DNA of 64,000 nt, taken from NCBI RefSeq assembly GCF_000744885.1, contig NZ_JQMV01000003.1, forward strand, positions 1,426,001 to 1,490,000, written 5' to 3'. A program made the position numbers and the translations under genes. Of this stretch, positions 57,850-64,000 are shown in pieces. A model generated the notes under the pieces. That model worked only from the letters and a program-made list of their open reading frames with translations, ran no database searches and was not told where the DNA came from. The stretch's first letter is position 1. Each line of letters begins with the position of its first letter. The stretch is from Thermus amyloliquefaciens. GTDB taxonomy: Bacteria; Deinococcota; Deinococci; Deinococcales; Thermaceae.

Positions 57850-59148
57850 ATGAGAAGGTTCCTTTTACTCCTCTTCCTCCTCCTACCCGCCCTGGCCGCC
57901 CCCAGGCTGGTGGTGGAACCGGAGGACGGGGTCAAGCCGCTACTGGACCTCATCGCCTCCGCCAAGGAGGAGGTCCTGGTGAAGATGTACCTCTGGACCC
58001 CAAGCCGCCTGGACGTGGTGGAGGCCTTGGGGGAGGCCGTGGCCCGGGGGGTGAAGGTGCGGGTCCTCCTGGAGCGGGAGCCCTCCGGGGGGCGGGTGGA
58101 CCTCTCGGTCTACCAGGCCCTTAAGGACCGGGGGGTGGAGGTCCGGCTCACCACCCCCTTCCGCTTCGTCTTCGTCCACGAGAAGAGCCTGGTGGTGGAC
58201 CGGAAGCTGGCCTGGGTGGGCACCATGAACCTCACGGGCAGCTCCTTTAGCGCCAACCGGGAGTACGCCCTCCTCCTGGACGACCCCAGGCAGGTGGCCG
58301 AGGTGGTCCAGGTCTTTGAAGCGGACTGGGAGGGTAGACGCCTGGACCTCTCCAAGGCGCTTCTCGTATGGGCTCCCAGCCGCACCCTGGGCGGGGTCAA
58401 GGAGGGCAACGCCCGGGAAACCCTCCTCGCCCTCATCCGCGGGGCCAAGAGGGAGGTCTTCCTGGAGCACCAGGCCATGGCCGATCCCGAGGTGGTGGCC
58501 GCGCTCAAGGAGGCCCTGGCCAAGGGGATCCGGGTCCGCCTGGTGGGCAGCCCCCAGGAACCCGGGGACACCTACTTCCTGGCGGGGGCGGAAGAGCTCA
58601 GTCAGGCGGGGGCGGAGCTCCGCTTCCTACCCGACCCCTACGTGCACGCCAAGGCCCTGGTGGTGGACGGGGAGGTGGCCCTTCTGGGGAGTCTGAACCT
58701 GAGCGCCAACTCCCTGAACGCCAACCGGGAGCTCGCCGTGCGCTTCACCCGCCAAGAGGCCCCGGAGGCCTTCGCCAGGCTCCTTTCCGTGATGGAAAGG
58801 GACTTCCAGGCGGGCCTCAGGGAAAACCCCTTCGCCCTGCCGCCCCTGGCCGAAACCATCCCCTGGCAGGAGGCCCCCAAGCATTTCGGGCGCATCGCCA
58901 CCGTGGAGGGGGTGATCCAGCAGGTGGAGGACAGGGGCACCGTGGCCTTCCTCCGGTTTGGTACGGGGGAAAGCGACCTCAGGCTGGTGGTCTTCCCCAA
59001 AAGCTACGCCCTCTTCCGCCAACCCTTCCCCCAAAGCTACCTGGGGAAGAAGGTCAGGGCCAGGGGGCGCATCGTCCTCTACGCCGGGTACTACGAGATC
59101 GTGCTGGAGGATCCCTCGGCCCTCGAGGTGCTGGATGGAAGCCCTTAG
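57850..59148 (+). CDS. Exported phospholipase D-like protein with C-terminal OB-fold domain
   Basis: A 432-residue protein with signal peptide MRRFLLLLFLLLPALAAP. Two HKD motifs, VHEKSLVVDRKLAWVGTMN (near 118) and VHAKALVVDGEVALLGSLN (near 265), each followed by S/N-rich NLTGSSFSANREYA / NLSANSLNANRELA, form one PLD active site. Residues about 345-430 (IATVEGVIQQVEDRGTVAFLRF, KKVRARGRIVLYAGYYEIVLEDP) look like a nucleic-acid-type OB fold. This suggests an exported nuclease or phosphodiesterase rather than a cardiolipin synthase. Its end overlaps the next gene. Confidence 0.85.
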   Translation: MRRFLLLLFLLLPALAAPRLVVEPEDGVKPLLDLIASAKEEVLVKMYLWTPSRLDVVEALGEAVARGVKVRVLLEREPSGGRVDLSVYQALKDRGVEVRLTTPFRFVFVHEKSLVVDRKLAWVGTMNLTGSSFSANREYALLLDDPRQVAEVVQVFEADWEGRRLDLSKALLVWAPSRTLGGVKEGNARETLLALIRGAKREVFLEHQAMADPEVVAALKEALAKGIRVRLVGSPQEPGDTYFLAGAEELSQAGAELRFLPDPYVHAKALVVDGEVALLGSLNLSANSLNANRELAVRFTRQEAPEAFARLLSVMERDFQAGLRENPFALPPLAETIPWQEAPKHFGRIATVEGVIQQVEDRGTVAFLRFGTGESDLRLVVFPKSYALFRQPFPQSYLGKKVRARGRIVLYAGYYEIVLEDPSALEVLDGSP

Positions 59149-59434
59149 GGCCCTGGGTTACGAGGTGAGCCCCATAGAAGGGGGCTTCTACGGGGAAAAG
59201 CGCCGAGGGGGCCTGGTCTACCAGGTTTTCTACGCGGAAGGGGGGGACGTGCGCCTAAGGCGCCTCCGCTTCCTCAAGGAGGAAGCCAGGCCCCTAAGCC
59301 TGGCCGGGGTGGAAGGAGAGTGGGCGGCCCGGTACCAACTGGAGGAGAACTTCTTTGCCGTGGTGCCCTTGGAGGACCTGCCCTCCTTGGTCCTGGCCTT
59401 TGAGCGCCTTGACCTGGGGAAAGAAACCCCCTAA
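59135..59434 (+). CDS. Small hypothetical protein
   Basis: A 99-residue frame starting inside the end of the PLD-like gene (ATG 59135, overlap 14 bases). The protein begins MEALRALGYEVSPIEGGFYG and has an alternating strand-helix pattern (VYQVFYAEGGDVRLRRLRFL, AARYQLEENFFAVVPLEDL). Codon use is typical of the window. No signal peptide, membrane helix or known domain. The overlap suggests coupled translation with the PLD-like gene. The aspS2 promoter lies in its last codons. Confidence 0.6.
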   Translation: MEALRALGYEVSPIEGGFYGEKRRGGLVYQVFYAEGGDVRLRRLRFLKEEARPLSLAGVEGEWAARYQLEENFFAVVPLEDLPSLVLAFERLDLGKETP

Positions 59435-59437
59435 ACT
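59409..59437 (+). promoter_or_regulatory. Promoter of aspS2
   Basis: TTGACC (59409-59414) and TAAACT (59432-59437) are 17 bases apart, giving a start near 59444 and a leader of about 100 bases that contains the hairpin at 59493. Confidence 0.6.
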
Positions 59438-59492
59438 CAGGGGCAATATGCGTCTGCCCCAGGGTAACAACGCCTAGACGGGGGGCAAGGCC

Positions 59493-59530
59493 GTCCAGCC
59501 CCCCGGTCCCCCATGGCCGGGGGGCTGGAC
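59493..59530 (+). promoter_or_regulatory. Leader hairpin directly before the aspS2 ribosome site
   Basis: A 12-bp perfect stem (GTCCAGCCCCCC / GGGGGGCTGGAC) around 14 bases, ending four bases before AGGAGGAGGG. There is no T tract. It may be a terminator-like attenuator or a structure controlling ribosome access. No T-box features are seen. Confidence 0.55.
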
Positions 59531-59546
59531 CTTAGGAGGAGGGAGC

Positions 59547-60814
59547 ATGCGGGTTCTGGTCAAGGACTTGAGGCGGCATCTCGGCGAAGAGGTGGAGCTT
59601 TTGGGCTTTCTCCACTGGCGGCGGGACCTGGGCAGGGTGCAGTTCCTTCTGCTACGGGACCGAAGCGGCATCGTGCAGGTGGTGACCGGGGGACAGAAAC
59701 TCCCCTTGCCCGAAAGCAGCCTGCGGGTAAGGGGGCAGGTGGTGGCCAACCCCAAGGCCCCGGGGGCCTCGAGGTGCAGGCCAAGGAGATGGAGGTCCTC
59801 TCCCCCGCCCTGGAGCCCACCCCGGTGGAGATCCCCAAGGAGGAGTGGCGGGCCAGCCCCGACACCCTTTTGGAATACCGTTACGTCACCCTAAGGGGGG
59901 AAAAGGCCCGCGCCCCTCTTAGGGTGCAGGCGGCCTTGGTGCGGGGCTTTAGGCGCTACTTGGACCGGCAGGACTTCACGGAGATCTTCACCCCCAAGGT
60001 GGTGCGGGCGGGGGCCGAGGGCGGCTCGGGGCTTTTCGGGGTGGACTACTTTGAGCACCGGGCCTACCTGGCCCAGTCCCCCCAGCTCTACAAGCAGATC
60101 ATGGTGGGGGTGTTTGAAAGGGTCTACGAGGTGGCCCCGGTCTGGCGCATGGAGGAGCACAACACCAGCCGCCACCTGAACGAGTACCTCTCCCTGGATG
60201 TGGAGATGGGGTTCATCGGGGAGGAGGAGGACCTCATGCGCCTTGAGGAAAACCTCCTCCAGGAGATGCTGGAGGAGGCCCTAACAAGCGCCGGAAGCGA
60301 GATCCAGCTTCTGGGGGCGGAATGGCCCTCCTTCCCCAAGGACGTGCCCCGCCTGACCCACGCCGAGGCCCGGAGAATCCTCAGGGAGGAGCTGGGTTAC
60401 CCCGTGGGTCAGGACCTCTCCGAGGAGGCGGAGCGCCTTTTGGGCCAGTACGCCAAGGAGCGCTGGGGCTCGGACTGGCTCTTCATCACCCGCTACCCCA
60501 AAGCCCTCCGGCCCTTTTACACCTTTCCCGAGCCCGACGGCACCACCCGGAGCTTTGACCTCCTCTTCCGGGGCCTGGAGATCACCTCCGGGGGCCAGAG
60601 GATCCACCGCTACCCGGACCTGGTGGAAAGCCTAAAGGCCAAGGGCATGGACCTGGAGGGCTTCAAGGGCTACCTGGAGGTCTTCAAGTACGGGATGCCC
60701 CCCCACGGGGGGTTCGCCATCGGGGCGGAAAGGCTCACGCAAAAGCTCCTAGGCTTGCCCAACGTGCGCTACGCCCGGGCCTTCCCCCGGGACCGGCACC
60801 GCCTAACCCCGTAA
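59547..60814 (+). pseudogene. aspS2: aspS2, non-discriminating aspartyl-tRNA synthetase, with one-base frameshift
   Basis: Archaeal-type AspRS, which charges both tRNA-Asp and tRNA-Asn with Asp; the amidotransferase then makes Asn-tRNA. ATG 59547 opens the OB-fold anticodon domain (MRVLVKDLRRHLGEEVELLG, FLHWRRDLG). The frame breaks at NPKAPG, in a run of five G (59762-59766), and continues one base off with GLEVQAKEMEVLSPALE. Class II motifs are present downstream: FTPKVVRAGAEGGSGLF, VAPVWRMEEHNTSRHLNEY and GFAIGAERLTQKLLG. One added G restores 422 residues. Slippage, lesion or sequence error. Confidence 0.85.
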
Positions 60815-60865
60815 ACCCCGCTGGGGCCTCCGCCCCAACGAGGCCCTAAGGAAAAGCCTGCTAAC

Positions 60866-60942
60866 TACCCCGTCGTGGCTTGCGCCACGACGGGGGCCCC
60901 AGAAAGGCTTCGGGCAGCTTCTACCCGTCTATTGCGGCAACC
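60866..60942 (+). repeat. Palindromic intergenic repeat, copy E
   Basis: TA, the perfect palindrome CCCCGTCGTGGC-TTGC-GCCACGACGGGG (60868-60895), GCCCCAGAAAGGC, then ATTGCGGCAACC at the far end. The block order is the reverse complement of copies B and C. It lies between the convergent aspS2 and sdhB genes. Confidence 0.8.
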
Positions 60943-60957
60943 CGCACGCAACGGCCC

Positions 60958-61656
60958 TTAGAAGCGGTCAAAGAGGATGGCCCGCTTGACCTCCTCAATG
61001 AGCTGGGTCACGGGGATCTCCCGGGGGCAGGCCTCGGTGCAGTTGTAGGCGGTGCGGCACCGCCACACCCCGCTCCCGGAGCCCAGGGCCTTGAAGCGCT
61101 CCCTCTTCCCCCGGTCGCGGGAGTCAAAGATGAAGCGGTGGGCCTGGACGATGGCCGCGGGGCCCAGGTACGTCCCGTTGACCCAGAAGACCGGGCAGCT
61201 GGTGGTGCAAGAAGCGCAGAGGATGCACTTGGTGCCGTGGTCAAACCGCTCCCGCTCCTCGGGGCTTTGCAGGCGCTCCCGCGCGGGAGGGGGCTCCTCG
61301 TTGATGAGGTAGGGCTTGACCGCCCGGTAGGCGGCGAAGAAGGGCTCCATGTCCACGATCAGGTCCCTCTCCACCGGCAGGCCCCGGATGGGCTCCACGG
61401 TGATCACGCTTCCCAGGTCCTTCACCAGGGTCTTACAGGCCAGGCGGTTTTTCCCGTTGATGAGCATGGCGTCGGAGCCGCAGATGCCGTGGCCGCAACT
61501 GCGACGGAAGGCCAGGGTGCCGTCCTGGTCCCACTTCACCTTGTGCAGGAGGTCCAGGACCCGGTCGGTGGGCTCGGCCTCCACCTGGTAGGTCTGCCAG
61601 GTGGGCTTTTCGTGCTTGGCGGGGTCAAAGCGGAGGATCTTCAGGGTAACCTGCAT
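60958..61656 (-). CDS. sdhB: Succinate dehydrogenase iron-sulfur subunit
   Basis: A 232-residue electron-transfer subunit of complex II. The 2Fe-2S ligands are in RRSCGHGICGSDAMLINGKNRLAC (near 58-80). The two bacterial-ferredoxin-type sets CILCASCTTSCP (near 148) and CRTAYNCTEACPREIP (near 200) bind the 4Fe-4S and 3Fe-4S clusters. ATG 61656 has AGGAGG five bases upstream. Last gene of sdhC-sdhD-sdhA-sdhB. Confidence 0.97.
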   Translation of the reverse strand: MQVTLKILRFDPAKHEKPTWQTYQVEAEPTDRVLDLLHKVKWDQDGTLAFRRSCGHGICGSDAMLINGKNRLACKTLVKDLGSVITVEPIRGLPVERDLIVDMEPFFAAYRAVKPYLINEEPPPARERLQSPEERERFDHGTKCILCASCTTSCPVFWVNGTYLGPAAIVQAHRFIFDSRDRGKRERFKALGSGSGVWRCRTAYNCTEACPREIPVTQLIEEVKRAILFDRF

Positions 61657-61664
61657 GGCGCCTC

Positions 61665-63398
<1,734 letters not shown>

Positions 63399-63399
63399 A

Positions 63400-63795
63400 C
63401 TAGTTCACCCCAAAATCATGGTTGAAAAGGGAAAGGCTCCCCAGAAGGAAAAGAAAGGCTATCAGGCTGTAGAGCACCGCCTTGGTCCAAAACCGCCTGG
63501 AGGGGTTACGAACCCAGTCGTCCAAGACATAGCGAAGCCCATTGGCTCCGTGCAACAGACCCAGGGCCAGGATCAAGAGGTCGTAGATCTTCCAGGTGGT
63601 CTGGGAAAGCCGCTTGGCCACGTAGTCGTAGTCGATCTTGTTGAGGTCCATAAGGATGGCGTTCATCCACATGTGGCCCAGGAGCAAAAAGACCAGGACC
63701 ACGCCGGAGATGCGCATGAAAACCCACCAGTAGAGCTCGAGGTTGGTGCTGGCCTCGAGCCTCGCCTCCTGATACCGCTTGGACCTAATCGCCAT
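63400..63795 (-). CDS. sdhD: Succinate dehydrogenase membrane anchor subunit D
   Basis: A 131-residue, three-helix membrane anchor that helps bind heme b and quinone: WWVFMRISGVVLVFLLLGHMWMNAIL, WKIYDLLILALGLLHGANGLRYVLDDW and AVLYSLIAFLFLLGSLSLF. Histidines in LGHMW and GLLHGANGL are candidate heme ligands. ATG 63795 overlaps the sdhC end by 11 bases with GGGGGT upstream. Confidence 0.9.
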   Translation of the reverse strand: MAIRSKRYQEARLEASTNLELYWWVFMRISGVVLVFLLLGHMWMNAILMDLNKIDYDYVAKRLSQTTWKIYDLLILALGLLHGANGLRYVLDDWVRNPSRRFWTKAVLYSLIAFLFLLGSLSLFNHDFGVN

Positions 63796-64000
63796 GGCTA
63801 CCCCCAAGAATCCCGCCCCCGATCTTCACCAAGAAGGGCAGGTAGAAGACCACGAAAAGAACCCAGACCCCGTACCAAAGCTGACGTTGGTAGCGCACCC
63901 CCCAGGAGGTGAAGTCCATGAGGATGATCCGGAGGCCATTGAACCCGTGGTAGATCACCCCGGCGATGAGGAGAAGTAGCCCAAGCTGGAAGACCGGTTG
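63785..64000 (-). CDS. sdhC: Succinate dehydrogenase cytochrome b subunit C (5' part outside window)
   Basis: The last 71 residues of SdhC, continuing past the window end. The visible part has a helix with the ligand-type sequence IAGVIYHGFNGLRIILMDF and a final helix YGVWVLFVVFYLPFLVKIGG. The stop TAG lies at 63787-63785, inside the start of sdhD, in a coupled overlap. Confidence 0.85.
   Translation of the reverse strand, partial: QPVFQLGLLLLIAGVIYHGFNGLRIILMDFTSWGVRYQRQLWYGVWVLFVVFYLPFLVKIGGGILGGSHGD

Noticed and set aside
59513-59780. Alternative N-terminus of the aspartyl-tRNA synthetase in the downstream frame
   Set aside because: Its sequence is arginine/glycine-rich noise; the true OB-fold start is in the other frame from 59547, separated by the one-base break.

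Overview
The window is a very GC-rich, gene-dense bacterial chromosome segment. It carries about 60 protein genes, one tRNA gene, one intact insertion sequence and one AT-rich islet. Gene content, codon choice, an archaeal-type (non-discriminating) aspartyl-tRNA synthetase and a PyrR-controlled pyr leader all point to the genus Thermus. The isocitrate dehydrogenase is the short, E. coli-like form, without the long C-terminal extension known from T. thermophilus, so another Thermus species is likely. Many genes have a TANNNT-type -10 box 6-7 bases before the start codon and no Shine-Dalgarno sequence, the pattern of leaderless mRNAs in Deinococcus-Thermus.

Layout. 1-6.3 kb: a 2-hydroxyacid dehydrogenase, a TauE-type exporter, a decayed SPW-repeat gene, then the pyr leader (promoter, PyrR-binding hairpin, leader peptide, terminator) and pyrR-pyrB-pyrC, with pyrD close by on the other strand. 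6.4-9.3 kb: a lipoprotein and lon. 9.3-17.6 kb: the most unusual locus, a SARP-like regulator with a degenerate P-loop, divergent from six exported proteins: four small beta-rich subunits sharing a C-terminal strand motif, a PapD/DUF916-like chaperone, and a 952-residue usher-like outer-membrane protein. The divergent promoter region holds 11-bp-phased CGTTAA/TTAACG repeats. 17.7-24.3 kb: mobA, two FAD oxidoreductases, miaB, tRNA-Met, a YbjN-like protein and icd. 24.3-32.2 kb: an RNase II/R-type enzyme, pepF, truD, a small barrel protein, two alpha/beta-hydrolase-like proteins lacking the nucleophile serine, a hotdog thioesterase and a dipeptidase. 32.2-33.9 kb: an AT-rich islet whose small exported-protein gene is split inside its signal peptide by an IS256-family element with an 8-bp target duplication. 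33.9-49 kb: uvrC, an RCC1-repeat protein, argS, an HtrA protease, two tandem deoxynucleoside kinases, murE, trmFO (frameshifted), hisF, hisIE, glpX, the B12-dependent ribonucleotide reductase and a DUF58 protein. 49-55.3 kb: a tungsten/molybdenum aldehyde oxidoreductase, a Ugp-type ABC importer without its ATPase, and tsaB. 55.3-64 kb: a flavodoxin-like reductase, an AttH/CrtC lipoprotein, tatD, a phospholipase-D-like protein, aspS2 (frameshifted) and the sdhCDAB operon, cut by the window end.

A small palindromic repeat family (core CCCCGTCGTGGC, 4-nt loop, inverted core) sits in several intergenic gaps, mostly between convergent genes. Two conserved genes, trmFO and aspS2, each lack a single G in a G run. 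They are either slippery genes, recent lesions or sequencing indels.
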